Shown here: positions 42,488-50,745 of the stretch, piece after piece | How the letters are laid out: every line of letters begins with the position of its first letter | How positions within the stretch are numbered: position 1 is the stretch's first letter | DNA from: a virus | IMG/VR virus record: IMGVR_UViG_3300036398_003294 | Location: 1 to 64,000 of that record | DNA: 64,000 nucleotides | Strand: one strand, 5' to 3' | Made by a program: the position numbers and the translations under genes | Notes under the pieces: model-generated | What the model was told of the DNA's origin: nothing | The model's input: the letters and a program-made list of their open reading frames with translations, nothing else | The model's database searches: none

Positions 42488-43765
42488 ATGAGTACCTTAC
42501 TTACATTAACATCTAATACAGATGTGAAAAATATCAAAGCACTATTTGATAATCCAAATAGCTTTCAAATCACTAATGACAACCTTAATTTTCCATTTCA
42601 ATGCTACTTTGTAGGTGGCAGGTTGGAAAACATTAAAGAAGTGATTTTACCTGCATTAAGAAAAGAATTAGGAATGCACCTTGTCTTTGGTGGACATAAA
42701 GATCCAACTAAAAAATCTTTTCCTGTTATTCCATTTACAACAATGGTTGTGTTTCATTTAAAAGATATGTCAGGACATCCCATAAGAGAATGGGCAAAAA
42801 AAGAAGCTGATGATATTGGTGTGCCTTTCATTGAGATTGTGCAAAAAATCAAGCCTACTATTGATACCATACAAAAGCATTATCCAAACTTTTGGGAAAT
42901 ATCACAAAGGTTTAAAATGTTAAGGTCTTTACTACCTGCAGAAGACTGCAAGCAAGAAAGTGAGTTTTTTGTGTTTACCATTGAGAATTTCATTAAAACT
43001 CTTACTGAAAAAGAAGATTGGTTAGTGATTGAAAAGAACTGTATGGCAAAACCATATAGACTACTGCCTGTAAATGTGCATAATGAAAACACTACTGCTT
43101 TTTATAGGAAGTGTGCAAAAGAAAACATCAATAAATTTTTAGATGGTGTTGAAAATCCTATGGATAAAAAGACAGACAATATCCCACCTAGAATGCAGTC
43201 TTGGTATGAAGAAGGTGCTGATTTATTATCAGCACATATCTTATCTATTCTACAAGGCAAATCAGATAGGTATAGCAAAGAGCAATACCTTGAGATCAAA
43301 AGACAGTGGCTTATTGATATGATCACAGATCCTACTCTTGATAAAGAATGGACTAAAAACTTTCACAAAATAGATTTAGCTTTTAAAGGCATCTTTGGTT
43401 GTGGCATTCCATCTGTATTAAAAACAGAAGTAAAAGACATGATGGAAATGAAATACCAAGATGATTTTAAACATATTTTACCAGCTGTTAAGCAAGAACA
43501 ACCTATTGTTGTTGAGCAACCTATTGTTGAGCAACCTATTGAAAAGGATATACCTGTTATGAAACAAACAGATACTATTATTAAAACTGAAACCAAACTC
43601 TTAAAGAGTGCAGGTATTAATGGCATGAGATTCCAAATGACAGAAGGTGCTACCTTGATCATTGAGAATATCCAAATCACTGATTTGGACTTAAAGGAAT
43701 GCACTCAAGTGGTTATTAAAAATGTAAATGGTAATCAAGTTGGTGAATTAAAGATTACTTTCTAA
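42488..43765 (+). CDS. 425-aa protein, N-terminal DUF2325-like region
   Basis: 425 aa, SD AAAAGGAT. Residues about 30-125 (CYFVGGRLENIKEVILPALR, HLVFGGHKD, SGHPIREWAKKEADDIGVPF) resemble the DUF2325 type, a small Rossmann-like GG..d..... sH....a...gvP fold; this is a weak recognition. The middle (130-330) is helical. Near 340-360 there is a short VVEQPIVEQPIEKD repeat acting as linker, and the last ~60 residues look like a small beta domain (GATLIIENIQITDLDL). Overlaps the convergent 164-aa gene by 4 bp. Confidence 0.55.
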   Translation: MSTLLTLTSNTDVKNIKALFDNPNSFQITNDNLNFPFQCYFVGGRLENIKEVILPALRKELGMHLVFGGHKDPTKKSFPVIPFTTMVVFHLKDMSGHPIREWAKKEADDIGVPFIEIVQKIKPTIDTIQKHYPNFWEISQRFKMLRSLLPAEDCKQESEFFVFTIENFIKTLTEKEDWLVIEKNCMAKPYRLLPVNVHNENTTAFYRKCAKENINKFLDGVENPMDKKTDNIPPRMQSWYEEGADLLSAHILSILQGKSDRYSKEQYLEIKRQWLIDMITDPTLDKEWTKNFHKIDLAFKGIFGCGIPSVLKTEVKDMMEMKYQDDFKHILPAVKQEQPIVVEQPIVEQPIEKDIPVMKQTDTIIKTETKLLKSAGINGMRFQMTEGATLIIENIQITDLDLKECTQVVIKNVNGNQVGELKITF

Positions 43766-44256
43766 AATAGAATTTTTTTAGCATCATTTTGAATTTTCTT
43801 AATATACTTATTTATAATGGTTGAACTCACACCTTTTGAATGTAATAATTTCTCAAGCACTGCTTCTGAATGAGAACTAAAATTTTCCATAATATATTCT
43901 TGAGTATATTCAAAAATCTCACCATCATCATCATCAATATGACTAAAGTTTTCTAAGTATTTAATACCATCAAAAACAATATCCATAATCATATCTTTTA
44001 CAGCACCAGCACTTTTGAAACTAGCTTTCTTACCTGTAAAGTATTCGCTTGGATCTTTTTTACAATGGACTTTATCGCCCGGGTTCTTATATTTACAGTA
44101 AATGCTCCAAGCTGTACTAAAAGCATATCCTGTATCATATCCTTTTTCTTTTTCAAAAAACTCTGCCTTGTCTTGAACATATTTTGGAATATCTCTATCT
44201 TCAGCAGATAATCTTTGTAACATAGCTTTTCTAATAGCATTGTGCTTGAAATTCAT
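43762..44256 (-). CDS. Conserved phage protein with CKY motif, 164 aa
   Basis: 164 aa. Start at 44256 chosen for GGAAG 10 bases upstream; longer in-frame ATGs lack a ribosome site. Residues about 28-70 carry GYDTGYAFSTAWSIYCKY followed by CKKDPSEYF, a pattern I recall from many phage and bacterial proteins (a.Aw.iyCkYk.p....C.k....yf). The C-terminal half is acidic/helical. Function unknown, possibly virion-associated. Convergent with the 425-aa gene. Confidence 0.6.
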   Translation of the reverse strand: MNFKHNAIRKAMLQRLSAEDRDIPKYVQDKAEFFEKEKGYDTGYAFSTAWSIYCKYKNPGDKVHCKKDPSEYFTGKKASFKSAGAVKDMIMDIVFDGIKYLENFSHIDDDDGEIFEYTQEYIMENFSSHSEAVLEKLLHSKGVSSTIINKYIKKIQNDAKKILF

Positions 44257-44378
44257 GGCTTCACACTTCCTTTTCTTTATTTTCAATAAGACAAACAAAA
44301 TAAATACATTATTAAAAGTAAAACACAATCCCAATCATATATGTGAATATATCCATACCATCACTGAAGGTAAACCTT

Positions 44379-45119
44379 ATGTCAAACCTACTCTTTCAAA
44401 AATTTGAACAAATCGTTCGCAAACGAATTGAAGAAAATGATCAAGATATTAAAGATTTTCTACAATCTCTTGATCCAGAGTTCTACTCTCAATCTGAATT
44501 TTGGTTAAATGTTTTCCAACACCATACAGCCTTTGAACTTAATACAGATAAATATAAATCTCTTTATGCTTTTATGCTTTACCAATTAGATGCCACTACT
44601 TTAACAGATACTCGCAAAGCAGGTATAGATACTGCTACTATCTTAGGTAAAGAAATCGGATCTATACCTTTACAGGAAGAAATGGTCTTTTCATTTAAAG
44701 ATGAACATGGTCTTTTATGTCCAACTACACTGCATACTCGCATTAAAGATAAAAAACAATTTTCTGTTCTTGATTACTGCATTTCTAAATACCTTGAATC
44801 AAATGATCCATATTACTTCACTTTCTATTACCTTACTCTTGGTGATGTTCTTTTAAACACACTACAAAATGTTTTATTAGACCATTCAGCACAGCAATGG
44901 ATTTTTAAACAATTATCTATTGCACTACAGGTAGAGGCTGATTTATGTTCTTTAAAACACCTACCTACTTTAGAAGATTTACATGATCTCATGGTCAATA
45001 ATTATGGTTCAAATCTTAAAGATTTGAATAAAATGGAAGCATTTCAAGAACAGTATGGTTTATATTATCAATATAGAAGAAAGCCATTAGATTATTTTTT
45101 TAAAAAGTTTTTTTTCTAA
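44379..45119 (+). CDS. Uncharacterised helical protein, 246 aa
   Basis: 246 aa from the ATG at 44379 with GAAGG upstream. Mostly helical (LFQKFEQIVRKRIEENDQDI, FYYLTLGDVLLNTLQNVL). No recognised motif. Its last codons (FFKKFFF) are encoded by the A/T tract that precedes promoter element copy 7, so the control region and the coding end overlap. Divergent from the 164-aa gene across a 122-bp gap that shows a CATATATG palindrome near 44336 but no early element. Confidence 0.55.
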   Translation: MSNLLFQKFEQIVRKRIEENDQDIKDFLQSLDPEFYSQSEFWLNVFQHHTAFELNTDKYKSLYAFMLYQLDATTLTDTRKAGIDTATILGKEIGSIPLQEEMVFSFKDEHGLLCPTTLHTRIKDKKQFSVLDYCISKYLESNDPYYFTFYYLTLGDVLLNTLQNVLLDHSAQQWIFKQLSIALQVEADLCSLKHLPTLEDLHDLMVNNYGSNLKDLNKMEAFQEQYGLYYQYRRKPLDYFFKKFFF

Positions 45120-45120
45120 A

Positions 45121-45162
45121 GTTGCAATGAAAGCCTTTTGGTAAGTGTTTTATATATGTAGG
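45121..45162 (+). promoter_or_regulatory. Early promoter-like element, copy 7
   Basis: GTTGCAAT, AAGTGTTTTA and TATATATGTAGG. Starts 2 bp after the stop of the 246-aa gene; the upstream tract AAAAAGTTTTTTTT lies inside that gene. Heads the transcript of two tiny genes and the restriction-modification-like pair. Confidence 0.72.
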
Positions 45163-45185
45163 AAACGAACACTATGGAGCAAAAA

Positions 45186-45425
45186 ATGACAAACTCTACA
45201 AAAGGTAATGAAACTATGACAAATCAAAAAACATGGTCTACCAACCAACCAGCTTACAATTGGTCTAACATTTCTGAACATCCAGCATCACCTACTTGGG
45301 GTCAAATGGATACTTTGCCTAAATCAACAGATGAATGGCATCTTTCTGATATTGATCCAAGTGAATGGATGTCTAGTGAAGATGAATTTATGGAAGAAAA
45401 TGAAACTGAAGCCAAAGGGAAATAA
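45186..45425 (+). CDS. Small acidic early-type protein, 79 aa
   Basis: 79 aa from 45186 (GGAG 6 bases upstream); an ATG at 45174 would add four residues. Polar, Trp-rich for its size (NWSNIS, TWGQM, EWHLSDIDPSEWMSS) with an acidic C-terminus (EDEFMEENETEAK). Probably disordered. First gene behind element copy 7. Function unknown. Confidence 0.6.
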   Translation: MTNSTKGNETMTNQKTWSTNQPAYNWSNISEHPASPTWGQMDTLPKSTDEWHLSDIDPSEWMSSEDEFMEENETEAKGK

Positions 45426-45427
45426 AA

Positions 45428-45628
45428 ATGACTACTGAAGAAAAACTTTTAGAAATCATTGCTAAAATAGCAACAGATAAAGCACTACAAACAAAAGTGA
45501 TTGCTCTTTATGAAGAACATAAAATTGAACCACTAAAAAAATATGCTTGGTTTAATGAATCACAAAAGAAAGATGAGTTTAAAAATCCACTCTTTGATTC
45601 CTTGTTTGGACACCAATTTAAAAGATAA
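45428..45628 (+). CDS. Small protein, 66 aa
   Basis: 66 aa, 2 bp after the previous stop. Helical N-terminal half (EEKLLEIIAKIATDKALQTK) and a more polar end. No domain recognised. Co-transcribed between the acidic 79-aa gene and the nuclease-methyltransferase gene. Confidence 0.6.
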   Translation: MTTEEKLLEIIAKIATDKALQTKVIALYEEHKIEPLKKYAWFNESQKKDEFKNPLFDSLFGHQFKR

Positions 45629-45646
45629 TTTAAGAAAGAAAACAGA

Positions 45647-48640
45647 ATGCTTACTGCATACCTAAACCAACTCAAAGATATTAAATCTCGTAACGGTTCT
45701 GAATACTCTTACAGACCTGCACTTAAATCCATTCTTAAAGGTCTTGTCTTTACTGATGAACCAACAGGCAAAGGTAAAAATAAAATCGATATGGAAGTCT
45801 ATACTCAAAATTCTTTGGTAGCTTTCTATATCGAAACTAAAAACCTTAATGAAGACTTATCCCATCCAAAACACCAAGACCAATTCAATAGATATAAGCA
45901 GGCATTTCCTAAATTGCTTATCACTAACTTTATTGACTTTGAATTTTACCAAGATGGCAACTTGCTGGATAAATGCACATTATCTGATGCTCTTAGCTTT
46001 GATAAGTTTAACACCTTGCTAGATAATTTCATGGCAAGCACTATCCAATTTAATAGTCCTTTGGCATTAGCTAAAAAACTTGCAGATAAAACCAAATCCT
46101 TAAAATCTGAAATCCTGTCTACTTTAAATACAGATGATCTTGAAATTGAGCAGAAGATTAAAACTAAAAAGAAGTACAAGCTAGTAGCATATAGGAATGA
46201 ATTTAAGAAAATGCTTATTGAGGATATTGATAACAATCAATTTGCAGACCTGTATGCACAAACTTTAACTTATGGTTTATTTGCATCAAGATACTATGCT
46301 TATCAAAAAGATCCTAATGCTATCTTTACTAGATCAGATGCCTCGAATCTTATCCCAAATACCAATCCTTTATTAAAGCAATTCTTTGATACCATCAGTA
46401 ATGATAAAAATGAATTATCCCAAAGCATTAACAATTTAATTGATGCCATCACTGTCATTTTAGCTAATACAGATATGTCTAAAATCATCTCTTCTTTAAA
46501 GCTGGCTAACAATGATATTGTCATTCACTTTTATGAAAACTTCCTTGAGCAATATGATCCAGAATTAAGAAAGCAAATGGGTGTTTGGTATACACCTGTA
46601 GAAGTAGTGAACTATATTGTCAAAGGTGTAGATGAATTATTAAAAACTAAGTTTGCTATTAAAGATGGTATTTCATCTAGTGAAAAGCAATCATATACCT
46701 ATACTAAAAAAGTAAAGGTAGGCAAAGATTCATATAAAACAGAAACCTGCATTAAAGATAATGTGCATAAAGTACAGATTTTAGATCCTGCTACAGGCAC
46801 AGGTAATTTTTTAAATTCAGTAGTGGAATACATTAAGACAAATTACAAGTACTCATCCTTATGGAATGACTATGTAAATAAAGACTTGATACCTAGATTA
46901 AATGGATTTGAATTGATGATGCCTTCTTATGTGATGGCTCACATGAAGATGTATGAATTATTAAAAGACAGTTTAACAGAAGATACAGACAGGTTTAACA
47001 TTTACTTAACAAACACCTTAAATGGTGCAGTGGATGTAGAAGAGCATTTATTAAGTGTAAGTGATTTGGTATATCAATTAAATGAAGAGGCAATAGGTGC
47101 AAATAGAGTAAGACAAGAACAGCCTGTGATGGTAGTCTTAGGTAATCCTCCTTATAATGGTAATAGTAAGAATAATGGTACTTTTATCACTGAACTTATG
47201 AGTGAATATGCACAGAAAGGTAAAAATATTGGCAAAGGTCTTAATGATGATTACATTAAGTTTATTAGATATGGACAATCTCTTATTGATCAAAACCAAT
47301 CAGGTATTCTAGCTTATATCTCAAATAATAGTTTTATCAAAAGCCTTGCCTGCTCCAAAATGAGAGAGTCTTTATTAGGAAGTTTTGATGAGATTTATAT
47401 TCTCAATTTACATGGTGATAAAGATGAGAATATTTTTAGTATCACCACACCTGTCTGCATATCATTCTTTGTTAAGACTAATAAGAAAGCAGTAGGTAAA
47501 TTAGGTAAAGTCTTTTATCATGAGATTAAAGGTTTAAAATCAGATAAAATCTCTTATTGTACTAATCAAGTCTTGAATGAAGATTTTAAAGAGATTGAGA
47601 TTATAGGTGATGAGAAGTATTTTTATTCTCAAGATGTTACAATTTTCAATCAGTATAATCAAAACTCTTTTGCTTTGTGTGATTTATTCTTAGAAAAACA
47701 GCAAGGGGTTTTAACAGCTTGTGATGATTTAGTCGTGGATACTAATAAAGAAAGATTAGAACTAAAAATAAAATTATACCAAGATGTAGGTCAACTACCC
47801 ATTTCTATTGAAAAAAGCAAAGAAACAAAAAGAAGTGCTAAATATCATTTAAAAAACTTAAAAAATAAAAAAGGGAAGATTAAATTGTTTCCTTATAGAC
47901 CTTTTGATATTAGAGTGCTTTATGATTCAGATATGGTTCTTTTTAAGAAAAAAGAACTAACACAGCATGAACAAGTACATGAAAATATCTATTTTAATTT
48001 CACTCCTAATTGTTGGGATAAAAACAATTACTCTCATATCTTAATATCCAAAAATACACCTTGTAATCATCTTTTTGCACATGGGACTACATACACAGCA
48101 CCTTTATATCTCCACTCACCTAATGTTATTGATCCATCTGCTCCTCAATTCACATCTAACCTAAACACTACCATCACAGCTAAATTCACTTCCCTTGAAT
48201 CCACCATCACAGATTTAGATATTGTAGACTATATTTATGGTGTGCTTAATGATAAAGCATACACTACTAAATACAATCAGTTTCTTAAATCTAATTATCC
48301 AAAAGTACCTTATCCAAAAGATATTGATACTTTCAATACTTATAAAGATGCAGGCAGTAAACTTAGACAAGTTCATCTCGATGATAACACTCAAGATGCA
48401 CAATCCACTTATAATGCCACTACCAATAATAAGATTGAAAAAGTTTCTTTTGATGCAGATAAAGTATATTTCAATAAGTCCAGCTACTTCGATAACATTT
48501 CTCAAGAGATGTGGGATTTTAAAATAGGAGCAAGCCAACCTTTAAAGAATTGGTTAGAAAGTAGAAAAGAAGATACCTTTGACCAAACCATGATTGAGCA
48601 ATATTTAAATGTTGTATATAAAGTAAGAAACTCTCTATAA
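45647..48640 (+). CDS. Restriction-modification fusion: PD-(D/E)XK nuclease plus adenine-N6 methyltransferase (type IIG/ISP-like)
   Basis: 997 aa. The N-terminal ~130 residues look like a PD-(D/E)XK nuclease: Asp48 in KIDMEVY, Glu63 and Lys65 in FYIETKNLNEDL, then QFNRYKQAFPKLLITNFIDF, as in type IIG and type ISP enzymes. The methyltransferase core follows: WYTPVEVVNYIVKGV (motif X side), ILDPATGTGNFL (motif I, about residue 380), FELMMPSYVMAHMKM, and NPPYNGNS (motif IV, about 500; NPPY marks adenine-N6 enzymes). The C-terminal ~400 residues hold the specificity region, ending MWDFKIGASQPLKNWLESRK, the usual type ISP end. No helicase domain is present. Such an enzyme cuts unmethylated and methylates own sites. 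In a phage it could attack host or competing phage DNA. Confidence 0.8.
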   Translation: MLTAYLNQLKDIKSRNGSEYSYRPALKSILKGLVFTDEPTGKGKNKIDMEVYTQNSLVAFYIETKNLNEDLSHPKHQDQFNRYKQAFPKLLITNFIDFEFYQDGNLLDKCTLSDALSFDKFNTLLDNFMASTIQFNSPLALAKKLADKTKSLKSEILSTLNTDDLEIEQKIKTKKKYKLVAYRNEFKKMLIEDIDNNQFADLYAQTLTYGLFASRYYAYQKDPNAIFTRSDASNLIPNTNPLLKQFFDTISNDKNELSQSINNLIDAITVILANTDMSKIISSLKLANNDIVIHFYENFLEQYDPELRKQMGVWYTPVEVVNYIVKGVDELLKTKFAIKDGISSSEKQSYTYTKKVKVGKDSYKTETCIKDNVHKVQILDPATGTGNFLNSVVEYIKTNYKYSSLWNDYVNKDLIPRLNGFELMMPSYVMAHMKMYELLKDSLTEDTDRFNIYLTNTLNGAVDVEEHLLSVSDLVYQLNEEAIGANRVRQEQPVMVVLGNPPYNGNSKNNGTFITELMSEYAQKGKNIGKGLNDDYIKFIRYGQSLIDQNQSGILAYISNNSFIKSLACSKMRESLLGSFDEIYILNLHGDKDENIFSITTPVCISFFVKTNKKAVGKLGKVFYHEIKGLKSDKISYCTNQVLNEDFKEIEIIGDEKYFYSQDVTIFNQYNQNSFALCDLFLEKQQGVLTACDDLVVDTNKERLELKIKLYQDVGQLPISIEKSKETKRSAKYHLKNLKNKKGKIKLFPYRPFDIRVLYDSDMVLFKKKELTQHEQVHENIYFNFTPNCWDKNNYSHILISKNTPCNHLFAHGTTYTAPLYLHSPNVIDPSAPQFTSNLNTTITAKFTSLESTITDLDIVDYIYGVLNDKAYTTKYNQFLKSNYPKVPYPKDIDTFNTYKDAGSKLRQVHLDDNTQDAQSTYNATTNNKIEKVSFDADKVYFNKSSYFDNISQEMWDFKIGASQPLKNWLESRKEDTFDQTMIEQYLNVVYKVRNSL

Positions 48641-48661
48641 TTGATTGTAGGATAATACACA

Positions 48662-50686
48662 ATGACTTATGAAAATACACTTCCTATAGAAGTTAGAAAA
48701 AAATTAGGTGTTTGGTACACACCAACCGAAATAGTAGAATATATGGTTAAAGGGATTGAGAACTTATTAAATTCTAAATTCAATCTTCCTTTAGATAGTC
48801 AAGATATTCAAATCCTTGATCCTGCTACAGGCACAGGAACTTTTATTGACTGTCTAGTCAATAAAGTTTCTTTAGCAGAAATACATGGGATTGAAATTGA
48901 TCCTGATGCTTATGAGATAGCATCAGAGAAGTTTAAAGATTTAGATAATGTGAAGGTATATAATTTAAATACTTTGGAAGGTGCATTAAAACTAAAATCA
49001 TCTAAAGTGAGAGTAGTCTTAGGCAATCCACCTTATAATGGCAACAGTAAGAATAATGGTGATTTTATCACTGAACTTATGAACTCTTATAAGGTTAGTA
49101 ATAAAAATATAGGCAAGGGACTTAATGATGATTACATTAAGTTTATTAGATATGGACAATCTCTTATTGATCAAAACCAATCAGGTATTCTAGCTTATAT
49201 CTCAAATAATAGCTTTATCCAAAGCCTTGCTTGTTCTAAAATGAGAGATTCGTTATTAAATAGCTTTGATGAGATTTATATCTTAAATTTACATGGGGAT
49301 AAAGATGAGAATGTTTTTAGTATCACTACTCCTGTTTGTATCTCATTCTTTGTTAAGACTAATAAGAAAGTAGCTGGTAAAGTCTTTTATCATGAGATTA
49401 AAGGTTTAAAATCAGATAAAATCTCTTATTGCCTTAACAGCACTCTAAATTTAGATTTTAAAGAGATTGAGATTATAGGTAGTGAGAAATATTTTATTCC
49501 ACAAGATGTGGATGCTATAAAGGATTATAACAAAAACTCTTTTAGTTTAGATGATTTGTTCTTAACTAAGGGACAAGCTATATTAACAGCTTGTGATGAT
49601 CTTGTAATCGACACTAATAAAACCAATCTCTTAAATAAGATCAATGACTTTCAAACAAAAGGATGGCTACCTGAGAAAATAGAAAATGGTGCAGACTCGG
49701 AACATACAGGTAAGATTAAATTAAGATCATTAAAAAATAAAGATGGTGAAGTTAAACCATTTGCATATAGACCATTTGACAATCGCTTTATTTATGATTC
49801 GGATATGGTGCATAGAAGAAAAACTGAACTAACACAACATGATCAAGTACAAGGCAACATTTATTTGAATAATGCTAGAACAGGTAAGATTAAATTAAGA
49901 TCATTAAAAAATAAAGATGGTGAAGTTAAACCATTTCCATATAGACCTTTTGATACTAGATTTATTTATGATTCGGATATGGTTTTGTATAGAAAAGAAA
50001 CACTGACAGAACATGATCAAGTCATAGGAAATATCTATATTAACTTTAAACATAATTGTTGGGATAAAAACGACTTTACACATATCTGTATCTCAAAAAA
50101 CACACCATCAAATGAATTTTTTGCACATGGTGCAACATACACAGCACCTCTATACCTACACTCTCCATATCATTTAAATCCTACTGCTCCTCAATTCACA
50201 TCTAACTTAAACCATATCATTAAATCTAAATTCACTTCCCTTGATCCTTCTATCACAGACTTGGATATTATTGACTATATTTATGGTGTCCTCAACGATA
50301 AGAACTACACCACTAAATATAACCAATTCCTTAAATCTAATTATCCAAGAGTACCTTATCCTAAAGACACTATTGAATTTAATGTCTATAAGGATAAAGG
50401 CACTACTCTTAGACTTGTTCATCTTGATGATAAAACAGAAGATGAACAGTCTACCTTTAATGCCACCACTAATAATAAGATTGAAAAAGTTTCTTTTGAT
50501 GCAGATAAAGTGTATTTCAACAAGACTAGCTACTTCGATCAAATCACACAAGAGATGTGGGATTTTAAAATAGGTGCAAGTCAACCTTTAAAGAATTGGT
50601 TGGAAAGCAGGAAAGAAGATACTTTTGACCAAGCTATGATTGAGCAATATTTAAATGTCATTTATAAAGTAAGACATTCTATCTAA
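48662..50686 (+). CDS. Adenine-N6 methyltransferase paralog without nuclease domain
   Basis: 674 aa, SD AGGAT. Starts directly at the methyltransferase part: VWYTPTEIVEYMVKGIENL, ILDPATGTGTFI (motif I, about residue 53), IHGIEIDPDAYEIA (motif II), NPPYNGNS (motif IV, about 122). No nuclease residues precede it. Its middle and C-terminus are close to the 997-aa protein, including a 92-base identical stretch. The specificity region contains an internal tandem duplication (49706-49879 and 49880-50053). It may add a protecting methylation at the same or a second site. Lies 21 bp downstream of the fusion gene. Confidence 0.8.
   Translation: MTYENTLPIEVRKKLGVWYTPTEIVEYMVKGIENLLNSKFNLPLDSQDIQILDPATGTGTFIDCLVNKVSLAEIHGIEIDPDAYEIASEKFKDLDNVKVYNLNTLEGALKLKSSKVRVVLGNPPYNGNSKNNGDFITELMNSYKVSNKNIGKGLNDDYIKFIRYGQSLIDQNQSGILAYISNNSFIQSLACSKMRDSLLNSFDEIYILNLHGDKDENVFSITTPVCISFFVKTNKKVAGKVFYHEIKGLKSDKISYCLNSTLNLDFKEIEIIGSEKYFIPQDVDAIKDYNKNSFSLDDLFLTKGQAILTACDDLVIDTNKTNLLNKINDFQTKGWLPEKIENGADSEHTGKIKLRSLKNKDGEVKPFAYRPFDNRFIYDSDMVHRRKTELTQHDQVQGNIYLNNARTGKIKLRSLKNKDGEVKPFPYRPFDTRFIYDSDMVLYRKETLTEHDQVIGNIYINFKHNCWDKNDFTHICISKNTPSNEFFAHGATYTAPLYLHSPYHLNPTAPQFTSNLNHIIKSKFTSLDPSITDLDIIDYIYGVLNDKNYTTKYNQFLKSNYPRVPYPKDTIEFNVYKDKGTTLRLVHLDDKTEDEQSTFNATTNNKIEKVSFDADKVYFNKTSYFDQITQEMWDFKIGASQPLKNWLESRKEDTFDQAMIEQYLNVIYKVRHSI
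49706..50053 (+). repeat. Tandem 174-bp duplication inside the methyltransferase specificity region
   Basis: Two adjacent 174-bp units (49706-49879, 49880-50053) in frame. The first 57 bases are identical (encoding TGKIKLRSLKNKDGEVKPF); the rest is similar (YRPFD.RFIYDSDMV..RK..LT.HDQV.GNIY). The paralog at 45647 has one copy of this segment. Confidence 0.88.
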
Positions 50687-50745
50687 AACATTTATTTCTT
50701 ATCTAAAACATTTATAAATTAAGCATACCTATCTAAAACAATTAT
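50680..50745. repeat. Three short direct repeats between convergent genes
   Basis: TATCTAAAACATTTAT occurs at 50680-50695 and 50700-50715 and as TATCTAAAACAATTAT at 50730-50745. The first includes the stop codon of the methyltransferase gene and the last that of the minus-strand coiled-coil gene. No hairpin is evident. May be slippage repeats or protein sites. Confidence 0.6.

Noticed and set aside
43363-43704. 113-codon minus-strand frame opposite the 425-aa gene
   Set aside because: Shadow of the repeated proline/glutamate linker; the product is C/S/I-rich without an SD.
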